Numbered from the stretch's first letter, positions 20,617 through 30,596 are shown. The stretch: 64,000 nt of DNA from Bacteroidota bacterium (GCA_013286385.1 JABDFU010000003.1:31321-95320), one strand, 5' to 3'. The notes: generated from the sequence alone by a model not told the origin. Made by a program: numbers and translations.

Positions 20617-21209
20617 ATCCCTCTTTTTTTTTCAGATTCCTTTGCCAAAGCATCCTTAGCACTGCGCACGTTGCCCATTGGAAGGCTTGTTTTTTTCTCC
20701 TTCGCGAAGTAGTGCTCGGCTCCTATTTTTTCCTGAAGGGAAATCATGGCATGCAATAGCGCTTCAGGCCGGGGTGGACAACCGGGAATATACACGTCAA
20801 CAGGAATGATATGGTCGACTCCTTTAACTACGGAGTAATTGTTGTAATAAAAAGGACCACCCGAAATTGTACAGGCACCCATGGCAATAACGTAGCGGGG
20901 TTCCGGCATCTGGTCGTAAAGTCGCTTCAGCACCGGAGCCATCTTGTAAACAATTGTACCTGCAACGATAATTAAATCGGCCTGGCGGGGAGTTGCGCGG
21001 GCGACTTCAAACCCGAAGCGGGACCAGTCGTATTTTGCCGAAGCCGCGGACATCATTTCAATAGCGCAGCAGCTGGTACCGAATATCAGGGGCCAGATCG
21101 AATTTGACCGGGACCAGTTGATCAGATCCTCCAGTTTTCCTGTGACAATACCTCCTCCGGGAGTGTTGGTGACCAGCCCGGGAAATTTTTTCGTGTCGTC
21201 TACATCCAT
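20613..21209 (-). CDS. nuoB: NADH-quinone oxidoreductase subunit B
   Basis: [51 protein letters not shown]; start placed at ATG 21209 (MDVDDTKKF) rather than the longer ORF start 21320. Confidence 0.92.
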   Translation of the reverse strand: MDVDDTKKFPGLVTNTPGGGIVTGKLEDLINWSRSNSIWPLIFGTSCCAIEMMSAASAKYDWSRFGFEVARATPRQADLIIVAGTIVYKMAPVLKRLYDQMPEPRYVIAMGACTISGGPFYYNNYSVVKGVDHIIPVDVYIPGCPPRPEALLHAMISLQEKIGAEHYFAKEKKTSLPMGNVRSAKDALAKESEKKRGI

Positions 21210-21550
21210 TTCAGCGCACCCTTTTTCCAGGCATACAGTAAACCCATAAACAGAATAAACATAAAAATAACAATTTCGGTCAGAGCCGTCCAGCCCACTT
21301 TTGTGACGACTACAGCCCACGGAAACAGGAACACGAGTTCTACGTCAAATACCAGGAAAATAAGGGCGAATAAATAATAACCGACATGAAACTGTATCCA
21401 GGAAGTTCCCGTGGTGGGAATGCCACATTCGTAGGGCTCCCCTTTGACTGCATTCTTTTTGGTTTTCGCTACTACCCAGGAAAGAAAAATTCCTCCTCCG
21501 GCAAAGGCCAGTCCACATATCAGCAGGAGAATTAATGAAACTGAGCCCAT
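21200..21550 (-). CDS. nuoA: NADH-quinone oxidoreductase subunit A
   Basis: [36 protein letters not shown]. Confidence 0.93.
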   Translation of the reverse strand: MGSVSLILLLICGLAFAGGGIFLSWVVAKTKKNAVKGEPYECGIPTTGTSWIQFHVGYYLFALIFLVFDVELVFLFPWAVVVTKVGWTALTEIVIFMFILFMGLLYAWKKGALKWM

Positions 21551-21572
21551 AGGAATTCCGGATTATTCCTGA

Positions 21573-21580
21573 CAAATGTA
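21573..21580 (-). promoter_or_regulatory. Candidate nuo operon -7 element (TACATTTG)
   Basis: CAAATGTA on + strand 23 bp upstream of nuoA start; TTTG (CAAA at 21597-21600 on + strand) as a possible -33. Confidence 0.35.
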
Positions 21581-21609
21581 CGGAATGTATCGGAATCAAA
21601 AACCTGGCT

Positions 21610-22014
21610 CTAAACCCTTGAGCTGTAATAGATTGGATCTCCTTTCAGGGGATCAATGTCTTTTTTGAATCGCTCGATGAGAAGTGCTTTTTCCTTTGAA
21701 GCCGAAGGAAAAACGTTGGCCACTTTTTCGATTACCTGAAGAAACGTTTTTTTAAGCTGTGGACTGAGGTAGTGGCTGTTCACGCGAATTTCTTTCATAG
21801 CGGATTCGTACGCCAGTTGCGCATCTGCGTTGTCCTTATCCATGATCTGAAAAATGATATCAGAGATGTCGAAATCATAGTCCCTGCAGCGCAATTCGGC
21901 TTCGACGATGGAATGAAATTTCTCGCGTTCTTCCTTTTGAACTTTGCCATCTGCCATGGCAACGGCATAAGCAATTTCTCCGATTGCTACATGTAAATTT
22001 TCGGTTGGGCTCAT
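21610..22014 (-). CDS. TerB/DjlA-N-like protein
   Basis: AVAMADGKVQKEEREKF pattern in a 134 aa alpha-helical protein. Confidence 0.5.
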   Translation of the reverse strand: MSPTENLHVAIGEIAYAVAMADGKVQKEEREKFHSIVEAELRCRDYDFDISDIIFQIMDKDNADAQLAYESAMKEIRVNSHYLSPQLKKTFLQVIEKVANVFPSASKEKALLIERFKKDIDPLKGDPIYYSSRV

Positions 22015-22091
22015 GGAGTCACAGGATCATTTTAGGTTAAGGACCAGAGTATTTTGCCAGTAAATATAAGCGTTTGAGTACAATCAGCAGC

Positions 22092-22103
22092 TGATTTCAA
22101 TCA
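22092..22103. promoter_or_regulatory. FNR/CRP-type palindrome TGATTTCAATCA
   Basis: Perfect TGAT-N4-ATCA, extended to GCTGATTTCAATCAGC; about 63 bp upstream of the DoxX-like start. Confidence 0.5.
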
Positions 22104-22160
22104 GCACCGGTAGTGATTTTACTCATTCAGCAAACTAGGCATCCCCTGTACATTTGCTTC

Positions 22161-22587
22161 ATGCAAGTCCTAAATCAATTCCGTCAGGAGTTTTCAGTCA
22201 GTATCACCCGGGTATTTTTGGGGCTGTTGTTTTTCTTTCAGGGATACGATGCGGTTTTTAAAATAAAAATCAGAAACGTAATCAATACGTATCAGAATAA
22301 TTTTGCAAACAAGGGAATACCGCGTTTCATGACGGTATCGGGATCCTGGTTTACGTCTTACGCTGAATTTATCGGGGGGGGTATTGCTGATTTTCGGTTT
22401 GTGTACCTATCCCGTTCTGTACCTGCTCGGAATTGACCTGGTGATTGCTTCTGTTGCTTTTGGAATCAGCAGCCCTATGTGGGATATGCGTTTTGTATTT
22501 CCCAGATTGATTCTTCTTCTGTTTCTGCTGGTAGCTCCGGCTGAATGGAATTGCTTTTCCCTTGATACCTTATTGTTTAAACCTTAA
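22161..22587 (+). pseudogene. DoxX-like small membrane protein, frame-disrupted at a G8 tract
   Basis: Two ORFs (22113..22436, 22384..22587) join as ...TSYAEFIGGVLLIFGLCTYPVLYLLGIDLVIASVAFG... if one G is removed from the run at 22374-22381. Confidence 0.65.
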
Positions 22588-22598
22588 ACCGGATCCCA

Positions 22599-23429
22599 AT
22601 GAATACCATCCTCGCTTCGACCGATTTTTCAAATGCCTCTGTAAATGCAGTTGCTTATGCCGCCGAACTTGCCCTGCAATTGAATGCCCGATTGATTTTG
22701 TTCCACGTTTATCCTATCCCGGTCATCACTTCGGAGGCTCCGATTAGTATTCCTCCGCTGGATGAAATCGAAAAAAACTGCCTTCAGGATCTGGAAGATT
22801 CCGCAAAAAAAACAGGCCTGGAAACCGGAGGTCGCCTGAAAATTGAATGCCTCTGCAAGTGTGGTTTTGTCGCGGAAGAAATTGCAGCTGCCGTCAAAGA
22901 AAAAAAGGCCGACCTGGTAGTGATGGGTATGCAGGGGGCAGGCTATGTCGGGGAAAACCTTTCAGGAAGCATCACTACGGAATTTATCAAAGACTCGGTT
23001 TGCCCGGTTTTGAGCATACCTGAAAAGGTAAAATTTACGGGCCTCAAGCACATCGTCCTGGCCTGTGACTACAGCGAGAAGTTTAAAAGTGATTGGCTGA
23101 AACCGTTGAAGGAACTCGCCGTCGTAACCGGATCCCGGGTATTTGTGCTGAATGTAGTTCAAAAGGCCGTCTTGATTAATCTAAAGGGACAGGGTGCCGA
23201 AGAAGATCAGATTGATTTTTCCCTGGGACCTATTGATCACAGCTTTCACCGGGTTCACAACGAAGATGCAGTGGAAGGGATCAATACTTTTGCCGCTTCT
23301 AAAAAAGCAGATTTGGTGGTACTGATACCCCATAAACTTTCTTTCTTCGCTGGCCTTTTTCACAAGCGGCATACAAAGGAAATCGCCTTCCACTCGAACA
23401 TACCACTGCTTACATTGCCTGAATGCTAA
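22599..23429 (+). CDS. Universal stress protein, tandem Usp domains
   Basis: ILASTDFSNASVNAVAYAAELA, ADLVVMGMQGAG.......GSITTEFIKDSVCPVLSIP. Confidence 0.85.
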   Translation: MNTILASTDFSNASVNAVAYAAELALQLNARLILFHVYPIPVITSEAPISIPPLDEIEKNCLQDLEDSAKKTGLETGGRLKIECLCKCGFVAEEIAAAVKEKKADLVVMGMQGAGYVGENLSGSITTEFIKDSVCPVLSIPEKVKFTGLKHIVLACDYSEKFKSDWLKPLKELAVVTGSRVFVLNVVQKAVLINLKGQGAEEDQIDFSLGPIDHSFHRVHNEDAVEGINTFAASKKADLVVLIPHKLSFFAGLFHKRHTKEIAFHSNIPLLTLPEC

Positions 23430-23470
23430 ACACCAGGAGTTTTAACAACCCCACAATCAATCCTACCCAA

Positions 23471-23604
23471 ATGAAAATCACGATCAACGACAACCGCAAG
23501 GTGTTCGCAAATCGGGAAAATCCTGGCTGGAAACATCTGTTACCGAATGCTGGTCGCTTGAAGAACAAAACAAGCAGGGTGAGTCCCTGAGCAAAACGGC
23601 TTAA
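23471..23604 (+). pseudogene. Internally deleted remnant of a conserved Bacteroidota small protein (MKITINDNRK... / ...VRKSGKSWLETSVTECWSLEEQNKQGESLSKTA)
   Basis: N-terminal MKITINDNRKVFA is followed, in a different frame, by an intact-looking C-terminus ending at TAA 23602-23604. Confidence 0.55.
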
Positions 23605-23776
23605 CCTACCCCTGTGGACTCCAGCCAAAGCGATACGACATTCATCTCGGCCTGTTCCTGAAATCACATCAGCATAAACGAAATAGCCGAATCACTCAAA
23701 ACAGATTAGATCGCAACTAACACATAATGCAACTCCGAGATGCGCCGCAAGCGGCGGGAAACTAACCCCGAAGAGA

Positions 23777-24307
23777 TTAGAGATACGCAGGGATCGATTC
23801 AGCCGTTTTTGTTTTCGCGGATGTCGTTCTGTGGACAAACTTATTTTCAAGGAGCTGAATGGCATTTTTGATTTCGACTTTATTGTTGAGGCATTGGCTG
23901 AGAAACTGGGAAGAATAAAAATCCTCCGCCTCAACAGCTGTAGAAAGAGCTTTGGTAAATGTTTTAACCTGATAACCTGCAATGGTATGGTAATAAATCG
24001 AGAGGGTATTGCGGATAGCCTTCTCATCCTGCACATGCGTATGTAAAGTCGAATTTAACTCGGTAAATGTTGTATCCAGAACCGCGTCGTCGGTCTGCAT
24101 CGGGACAACAGTTAAATGGGTCATTATTTTGTCGATATTATCAACAGCGATCTGATTTTCAACAAATGCCCATTGCAGAAACCGCTGCAACTCCTCCGGC
24201 AGCTTTTTTACCGCCAGGATTTTCAACTCTGCTTCAATTCTTTTTTCATTTGAATACAGGTTCAGGGTTTTTATTTTCAGCTTTTCGATGGTCTTGGTCA
24301 GGTCCAT
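23777..24307 (-). CDS. Alpha-helical protein, possibly DUF892/ferritin-like
   Basis: 176 aa; LYSNEKRIEAELK start and long helical pattern; divergent from the phasin-like gene. Confidence 0.4.
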   Translation of the reverse strand: MDLTKTIEKLKIKTLNLYSNEKRIEAELKILAVKKLPEELQRFLQWAFVENQIAVDNIDKIMTHLTVVPMQTDDAVLDTTFTELNSTLHTHVQDEKAIRNTLSIYYHTIAGYQVKTFTKALSTAVEAEDFYSSQFLSQCLNNKVEIKNAIQLLENKFVHRTTSAKTKTAESIPAYL

Positions 24308-24363
24308 GACAGTAATTTAAAATGTATGGGAACGAAGGAACGCCAGAAAGCAAAGCTTTGCAA

Positions 24364-24375
24364 TGATTAAAATCA
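24364..24375. promoter_or_regulatory. FNR/CRP-type palindrome TGATTAAAATCA
   Basis: Perfect TGAT-N4-ATCA in the divergent intergenic region; adjacent 12-bp palindrome GCAAAGCTTTGC at 24350-24361. Confidence 0.5.
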
Positions 24376-24463
24376 CCTCTTGAATTGACAGTTTACATTT
24401 GAACCGGCTCCTGTATAGCTTTCATTTGTAGTGCATATGTACAAACTAAAAAAACAGATCAAC

Positions 24464-25066
24464 ATGGCTAACACAACAAATGAAACGGCAGAAAAAATCA
24501 AGGGCAGCATAAAGGCCAGCTCTGAAAAGTCGAAGGAAACAATACGGGAAATTATTGCTTCCGGCAACAAGTACCTCCATTCTGCAATAGAGGCTAACAG
24601 ACAGATTATTGATTCGGTGAAAGAAAAGCTGAACCGGGAAAAGCTGGATGACACCGTTACAGGTGCACTGAAAAATGCCTACCAGAAGTCAATCGAACTT
24701 TCGGAAGATGCCTTGGACAGCATAATTAATTCCTACAGCAGACAGATGGAATTGGCTATTGATTCAAACAGCAAGCTTCTGGATACTGTAAAAGAGCTGA
24801 AAATCGCCAGGCCCGGGCAGCTTATCAATACGATTAAGGAAAATTTTGAGGCCACCCGTGAGTTAAATGTCAGGAACACAAAGGAAATGGTTGATTTTTA
24901 CAACAAACACAGCAACCTCGCACTCAATTTCAATAAGAAACTGGGTGAAAGCCTAAATGTACAAATCGATGCCATGGCCAAATTGCAACGCGACGGATAC
25001 CATAAATTCACTGAATGGGCTTCAGAATGGTGGAAAAATTCTGCAAAAGAGACCGCAAATAATTAA
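24464..25066 (+). CDS. Phasin-like coiled-coil protein
   Basis: Start at MANTTNET inside ORF 24431..25066; Lys/Glu/Asn-rich helix and DAMAKLQRDGYHKFTEWASEWWKN tail. Confidence 0.5.
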   Translation: MANTTNETAEKIKGSIKASSEKSKETIREIIASGNKYLHSAIEANRQIIDSVKEKLNREKLDDTVTGALKNAYQKSIELSEDALDSIINSYSRQMELAIDSNSKLLDTVKELKIARPGQLINTIKENFEATRELNVRNTKEMVDFYNKHSNLALNFNKKLGESLNVQIDAMAKLQRDGYHKFTEWASEWWKNSAKETANN

Positions 25067-25071
25067 GCTTT

Positions 25072-25647
25072 TTACAGCCCCTTAACAATCTTAATAAGCT
25101 CAGGCTGACCATTTCCCTTGGTCTCAATCTTCATCAGGTAATAGCCGGCAGAGATAGCAGAAAGATGGTGCAGTTCTGAACCGGATTTCCGGGAAGAGTG
25201 GCCACTACTGTGGAATCTCTAAGCGATCGGCCCTTACCGGTAGTATCGCTGAAAACGGCATTGGGTGAGGTGATGAGTAAGGCAGTCGAATCCTTGTGGG
25301 CGTGACTGTCTGTAACTTTAACCCGGTAAAATCCGGCGCAAAGTGTGTCGGCGCTGTTAGCTGTAGCCCCGTTTGAAAACAGAATGGAATACGGAGCAAC
25401 TCCTCCGTTTACGGAGACTGTTGCTGAACCGTTGCACAATCCGGAGGCGCTGACATTGGTTGTGCGGTTCGCAAAAGCAGAATCAATGATGGCATTGGCA
25501 ACACGTGTACCGGTGTTGAACTAATGGATAAGGAAAGGGATGCACAGAAAACCGAATCTACATGCAGGAAAGCCGCAGAAGATTGTTTTGAAAAAAGAAG
25601 TGCGAGGGCAAACACTAAAACAAACGTGGTAGAGGAATTTTTTTCAT
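25072..25647 (-). pseudogene. Decayed T9SS type A secreted protein with SprB-like repeat
   Basis: Reading frames: MKKIPLPRLF / VLVFALALLFSKQSSAAFLHVDSVFCASLSLS / CNGSATVSVNGGVAPYSILFSNGATANSADTLCAGFYRVKVTDS / LSAISAGYYLMKIETKGNGQPELIKIVKGL*, separated by frameshifts. Confidence 0.7.
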
Positions 25648-25781
25648 TGTTTAGAATTTAAGGGTAGCCTTTTGCTAAAGTAATCAAAAGGTTGTTACGA
25701 CAGCAAAATGCGGATTTCGGAGTGAAAATCGGGCTTGGGGGTCAGATCTGGACTGACTATGATCAATGACATGAGGCAGGA

Positions 25782-25793
25782 TGATGCGAATCA
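25782..25793. promoter_or_regulatory. FNR/CRP-type palindrome TGATGCGAATCA
   Basis: Perfect TGAT-N4-ATCA, about 71 bp upstream of the lipoprotein start at 25859. Confidence 0.5.
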
Positions 25794-25858
25794 TTGCAGA
25801 GTCAAACTGCATCTGCTTACTTTGAAGTCTAAATTCTATAAAACTAAAACACCACACT

Positions 25859-26746
25859 ATGAAAAAGCACCTCCCCCTGGCTAGTTCAGCTTTCCTGTTT
25901 GCAGGTTTAGCTTTCCTGTTTGCATGCAACTCCGGTCCTAAAGCCCATACTCCTCTGGAGGACAGTCTTGCCAAAGTCAATACCGGCATGAATACGCAAC
26001 TGAAAGAAAAGGATTCCCTTATTTACACCAAGGAAGAAGCCATGACCGAATTTATTCATTCCTTTAATGATATACAGGACAACCTGAACAAAATAAAAGA
26101 GAAGGAAAAAATCATTACAAACAATTCGGGCAGTGTCGAATTTAAAAAGTCAAACAAAGACCAGATTATTGGCGATATCCAGCTTATCTACGATTTACTG
26201 AACAAAAACAAGCAACGTCTTGCAAGTGTCACCAAAAAACTGAAAGACGCCAATTTGCAGAACCAGGACCTCGAAACAGCCTGTGTTAACCTCACCAACC
26301 AGCTCCTGGATAAAGAAACTGATATTTCTGATCTAAAAGATAAGCTGGTGAAACTGAATGTCGATTTATCCACCCTTAAAACACAGTATGCAGAAGAAAA
26401 GCAAGAGGCTGATTTAAAAACAGAGGCATTAAATACTGGTCATTATGTTGTCGGACGGGCGAAAGAACTGGCGCGAAAAGGACTGATTACCAAAGAAGGC
26501 GGATTTATAGGCCTTGGAAAAGTAATCGAGATGAGTAAAACAGTTGACCAAAACTACTTTAACAAAATTGATATTACCCAGACAACAGAAATTCCGCTTT
26601 CCGGAAAAAGGGCCAAAGTGGTTACTACACATCCCGGTGATTCTTACAAACTGATTGAAACAGCAGGCGTTTACAGCAAACTGGAGATTCTGGATGCGGA
26701 CAAATTCTGGAGCGCTTCAAAATACCTGATTGTAACTACCGATTAG
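25859..26746 (+). CDS. Coiled-coil lipoprotein (paralog of 35198..36070)
   Basis: Lipobox LAFLFACN; FNDIQDNLNKIKEKE, DQIIGDIQLIYDLLNKNK, THPGDSYK, DADKFWSASKYLIV. Confidence 0.7.
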   Translation: MKKHLPLASSAFLFAGLAFLFACNSGPKAHTPLEDSLAKVNTGMNTQLKEKDSLIYTKEEAMTEFIHSFNDIQDNLNKIKEKEKIITNNSGSVEFKKSNKDQIIGDIQLIYDLLNKNKQRLASVTKKLKDANLQNQDLETACVNLTNQLLDKETDISDLKDKLVKLNVDLSTLKTQYAEEKQEADLKTEALNTGHYVVGRAKELARKGLITKEGGFIGLGKVIEMSKTVDQNYFNKIDITQTTEIPLSGKRAKVVTTHPGDSYKLIETAGVYSKLEILDADKFWSASKYLIVTTD

Positions 26747-26762
26747 AACACCGTCCTTACGA

Positions 26763-29168
26763 TCAGAACTCAATCCGATAGCCGCCGTATGGAAATACCC
26801 CCAACTGGTATTGCGTACTGACCTGTTTGGATTCAGAATTGTAAATCTGGTTTAATATATTCTGGTGATTGAACATGTTTTCAACAGTGGCAAACCAGCT
26901 TTGCGAAAATCCTTTCTGATTGATTTTATACACAATCTTAAAATCAATTTTTGAATACGGAGTAAATGAAAATTCGTTCGTCTCCGAATTGACATAGACG
27001 GCCTGGCCTTCAGCCTGGGATAAAGCAAGATTGATGGGCGTATAGCGATTTCCTCCGGCCAGGGTTCCTTTCAGATCAATGACGATCATTTTGTTTCCTT
27101 TTCCCAAAGCGATTTCATAGCCGCCCAGGGCATTGAGTACATATCCACCGCTGAATGCCGAGTACCTCAGGGTATCGTCGCTCCCCCTGTACATCGATTT
27201 GTAAAAGGAGGCGGTCAGCAGAAAATAATAATGTTTGCTGAAAAACTTTTCCAGGGTCAATTCAATACCATAATTTTTAGCGGTGCCCTTGTTCGTTAAA
27301 CTATCCACTGTCGGCAATCCGTCCAGACTGTTCCCTACATTTACCATTGAAAAGGGCGTTGGCCGCTGCTGAACAGGTACATCGTACAGCCACTGAAAAT
27401 AACTTTCAACTTTAATACGGAAACTCTTTGAAACAGAGCGATCATAGCCCAAAACAACATGATTGCTTTTGGTAAAGCCCAGGTCTTTGTTGGTTTCGGT
27501 ATAGGGCCCCGTTCCTACGTTATTGTCGTAGGACCTTAAATAATAATACAACAGCGGCTGGGTCTGGCTGTGCATTCCGGTAGACAAACTCAATGCTTGC
27601 CTGGGAAGAAACTGCCATCGCAAGCCAAGCCGCGGTTCGAGGTCAGCCGAATTATTCAGGGTAAACCATTGGGCATGCAGGCCGCCGTTGAATGTCAGTT
27701 TATCGGTAATGCGGTTTTGCCACTCGCAGTAGGCCTGTGCAAGACCGGTGTAATTGTTTTTTAACTGCAACTGGTTAACTGTAGCTTTAATGGTATCCGA
27801 ATAATACTGTGTGCTGTAATTGGAAAATAATTCAGCATAGGAAACACCTGTTTTAATCAGATTCTTAGTATTTATTTTATCGGTGAGGGTATAGTAGAGC
27901 GCGTACTGCCCCTCAACAGGCTTGCTGTTGTAGGTAGTAAAGGGATTCGGATGAGCTATGGACAGCGTATCCACCAGTGTGCGTGTCTGATAGGCAGAAG
28001 CCGTCAGTGACAATTTTCCGTAAATCTTATCAGTGAAGGAACAAAAGTGAGTCAAACCCACGGCCCCGGTTGAAGATCCGTAATACAGATCCTGGCCGGT
28101 GGAAGTAAAAGACCAGTCACTTGAACTTTGCTGACTGTCTATAATTGAAATGTTGCTTACTCCGCCAAGTCCCCAGATGGAAAAGGTTCCCGCATGTGCA
28201 GTCGGGAAATTGAATTTAAAGGTAAGATCCTGGTATTCGGGCACACCCGATACGCCGAAGTTAATTCCTAAAATCTGCAAGGGCTTCAGATTGGAATACC
28301 GGTAATCAATCAGGAAGGAGCTACCTGTGGACCTGGAAATGGGCCCTTCGGCCTCGAACTCGAGTCCGTTGAGTCCCACCTGGGCAGCATATTCATACTT
28401 CTCGTTGTTCCCATCCCTTAATTTCAGATCGAATACAGCAGCATTCGCGTTCCCGTATTCGGCAGGGAAAGCTCCGGTCATAAAATCAGAATGCGCAAGC
28501 ACATTGGTATTGATCATACTGATGGGGCCTCCCGTAGTTCCTTCGGTTGCAAAATGATTGGGGTTGGGAATTTCGACTCCTTCGAGCATCCACAGCACCC
28601 CGATAGGGGAATTGCCGCGAACAACAATAGCGTTGTTCGCGTCGTTCCCGGAAGCTACCCCGGCGTAATTTTCAACCATCCTGCTGACATCGCCTCTTCC
28701 GCCGGCATACCGGTTCGCTTCATCGGGATCAAAATCCCTTGCACTGTTAGTGGTCATTTCGCTATTCGCACGGGTCTTGTCTTTGTCGCTTTTGATTTCT
28801 ATCTGTGAAGCACTCATTACTTTTTCATGCAATTCGATCTGCAAGACCACTTCTTTGCCCGAAGAAACAATCAGATTGGTTAACCAGGCCTCTTCGTAAC
28901 CGATAAAACTTACCTTGATCGCCCTTCTTCCCACAGGAACCATCAGAAACTTGAATTTTCCATCCCCGTCCGTCGAAGCCCCCAGAAAAGTATCAAGACC
29001 GGCGACACTGACGGTTGCACCGGGTAATGGGATTTTTGAGTCAGCGTCTACAACACGGCCCCGGACGGTTTGAAAAAAGGGTTGTGAAAAGACAGAATGG
29101 GAAATAAGCAGGAACAGAGAAATTTGCAACGCGACTTTCTCGACCATCTGGGATCCGGCTGATTTCAC
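26763..29168 (-). CDS. TonB-dependent receptor with carboxypeptidase-regulatory-like N-terminal domain
   Basis: GRVVDADSKIPLPGATVSV, plug-like region NNAIVVRGNSPIGVLWMLEGVEIPNPNHF, barrel C-terminus. Confidence 0.85.
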   Translation of the reverse strand: MKSAGSQMVEKVALQISLFLLISHSVFSQPFFQTVRGRVVDADSKIPLPGATVSVAGLDTFLGASTDGDGKFKFLMVPVGRRAIKVSFIGYEEAWLTNLIVSSGKEVVLQIELHEKVMSASQIEIKSDKDKTRANSEMTTNSARDFDPDEANRYAGGRGDVSRMVENYAGVASGNDANNAIVVRGNSPIGVLWMLEGVEIPNPNHFATEGTTGGPISMINTNVLAHSDFMTGAFPAEYGNANAAVFDLKLRDGNNEKYEYAAQVGLNGLEFEAEGPISRSTGSSFLIDYRYSNLKPLQILGINFGVSGVPEYQDLTFKFNFPTAHAGTFSIWGLGGVSNISIIDSQQSSSDWSFTSTGQDLYYGSSTGAVGLTHFCSFTDKIYGKLSLTASAYQTRTLVDTLSIAHPNPFTTYNSKPVEGQYALYYTLTDKINTKNLIKTGVSYAELFSNYSTQYYSDTIKATVNQLQLKNNYTGLAQAYCEWQNRITDKLTFNGGLHAQWFTLNNSADLEPRLGLRWQFLPRQALSLSTGMHSQTQPLLYYYLRSYDNNVGTGPYTETNKDLGFTKSNHVVLGYDRSVSKSFRIKVESYFQWLYDVPVQQRPTPFSMVNVGNSLDGLPTVDSLTNKGTAKNYGIELTLEKFFSKHYYFLLTASFYKSMYRGSDDTLRYSAFSGGYVLNALGGYEIALGKGNKMIVIDLKGTLAGGNRYTPINLALSQAEGQAVYVNSETNEFSFTPYSKIDFKIVYKINQKGFSQSWFATVENMFNHQNILNQIYNSESKQVSTQYQLGVFPYGGYRIEF
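28758..28769 (-). repeat. GCGAWTAGCGAA unit in TonB receptor gene
   Basis: + strand TTCGCTATTCGC; encodes ...RANSEM... Confidence 0.4.
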
Positions 29169-29264
29169 CCGACAAACCTACGAAATTGCAAAAACATTGT
29201 TGTGGGGGTGTAGCGGCATTCCCAACCCACAAATAACCTGAAAATAAGTATCTTTGGTTCTGTA

Positions 29265-30596
29265 ATGCACCCTCAATTAATGAATCAGGACAAAAAATCT
29301 GTTCAGGAAGTAGATCAGATACTTGATCTTATTTCTTCCCTTAAAACCCGGATAACTCTAAACCAGGATTTAAGCTGTATTTCAGACGAACAATTTGATC
29401 GCATTGTGGAGAATGTACAATCCCTTAAAATAAACATTTACAATCACAAACTTTTCTCTGAACCAACGAAGGACCGCCTCGAAGAGTTAACGGATATTAT
29501 GACTTCAATAGCCCAGCTTGATTTTACCAAAAAGGCTCCAGTCGGGGATGAGGAGAATCACCTGGATTACATTGCCATCGGTCTTAACCTGTTGTCTTAC
29601 CAGCTGAACAAAAAAATAACGCCCATACTAAATTCAGCTGATGCTTTTGAAAGTTTGCAATTGCCTTTTATAATTGTTGATAAACAAAGTAATGTACGAA
29701 GCATTAATAAACAGGGGGTGATTACACTGGGCCGGAAGCAGGAAGAAATTACAGGAAAAAAAATCTATCAAATTCTGGATGAGTCACAGGGAAAGCCGGT
29801 TTTGATCTTAAGCAATGGCTATCGCCAGCCAATAGCTGTCCATAAAGCCGTTTTCAAGAATGAAAACGGAACAGAATCAGGATATACTTATTTATGTCTG
29901 CCAGCTACTGAAACAAAAGAAACCACTTCTTTTATCGGCAACAAGATTGATCTTTTACGTATCCACCACGATGTTACCAACCCGGTAAAAAATATAAGAG
30001 AACTGGTAAAAATCGGCAAATCGGAGACTACCAATTCAGCAACACGTAAACTATTTGATCTGATTGATAAATGCCGCCATGCAATTGAAAACCATTTGAA
30101 AGACCTCTTTGACATTTTGTTCATGCGCCTGGAACCGGCAAAATCTGAAACTATTGATTTAAAAATTTTGGTCCATACGCTCATTTCCCAACTGTCCCAT
30201 TATCCCAGGTTTGAAGAAATAGAATTTAAAACCAGTTACATCGGTGACAAAAAAATTTCTTCGGACAAAAAGCTGATTTCTTCCATACTACAGAACCTGA
30301 TTGAAAATGCCGTAAAGTATTCGAAACCGGATGGCAGTCCTGTTATCAGCATTTCAATCCGGATAAGCGAAAAGAAATTAAAAATAGAGGTCAAAGACAA
30401 TGGCGTAGGAATTGAAAAGTCGGATCTTCCGGAAATATTCAAGCCCCATTACCGGGCGACAACGCTATCCGATGGCAAAGGACTTGGTTTATACATTGTA
30501 AAAGAGGCCGTTGAAAAACTTGGAGGAGAAACAGAAGTAGCAAGTTTCCGCGGAAAAGGATCCGCTTTTAAAGTAATCCTTCCGCTTTCAACTTAA
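29265..30596 (+). CDS. Sensor histidine kinase with PAS-like domain
   Basis: HHDVTNPVKNI H-box, LIENAVKYSKPDG N-box, DNGVGIEKSDLPEIF, GKGLGLYIVKEAVEKLGGE; likely start ATG 29280. Confidence 0.85.
   Translation: MHPQLMNQDKKSVQEVDQILDLISSLKTRITLNQDLSCISDEQFDRIVENVQSLKINIYNHKLFSEPTKDRLEELTDIMTSIAQLDFTKKAPVGDEENHLDYIAIGLNLLSYQLNKKITPILNSADAFESLQLPFIIVDKQSNVRSINKQGVITLGRKQEEITGKKIYQILDESQGKPVLILSNGYRQPIAVHKAVFKNENGTESGYTYLCLPATETKETTSFIGNKIDLLRIHHDVTNPVKNIRELVKIGKSETTNSATRKLFDLIDKCRHAIENHLKDLFDILFMRLEPAKSETIDLKILVHTLISQLSHYPRFEEIEFKTSYIGDKKISSDKKLISSILQNLIENAVKYSKPDGSPVISISIRISEKKLKIEVKDNGVGIEKSDLPEIFKPHYRATTLSDGKGLGLYIVKEAVEKLGGETEVASFRGKGSAFKVILPLST

Noticed and set aside
23410-23667. 85-aa minus ORF
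   Set aside because: Antisense to the decayed MKITINDN remnant; the plus-strand reading has recognisable protein sequence.
23736-23760. GC-rich GCCGCAAGCGGC hairpin as a terminator or repeat
   Set aside because: Stem too short and no T-run on either strand.
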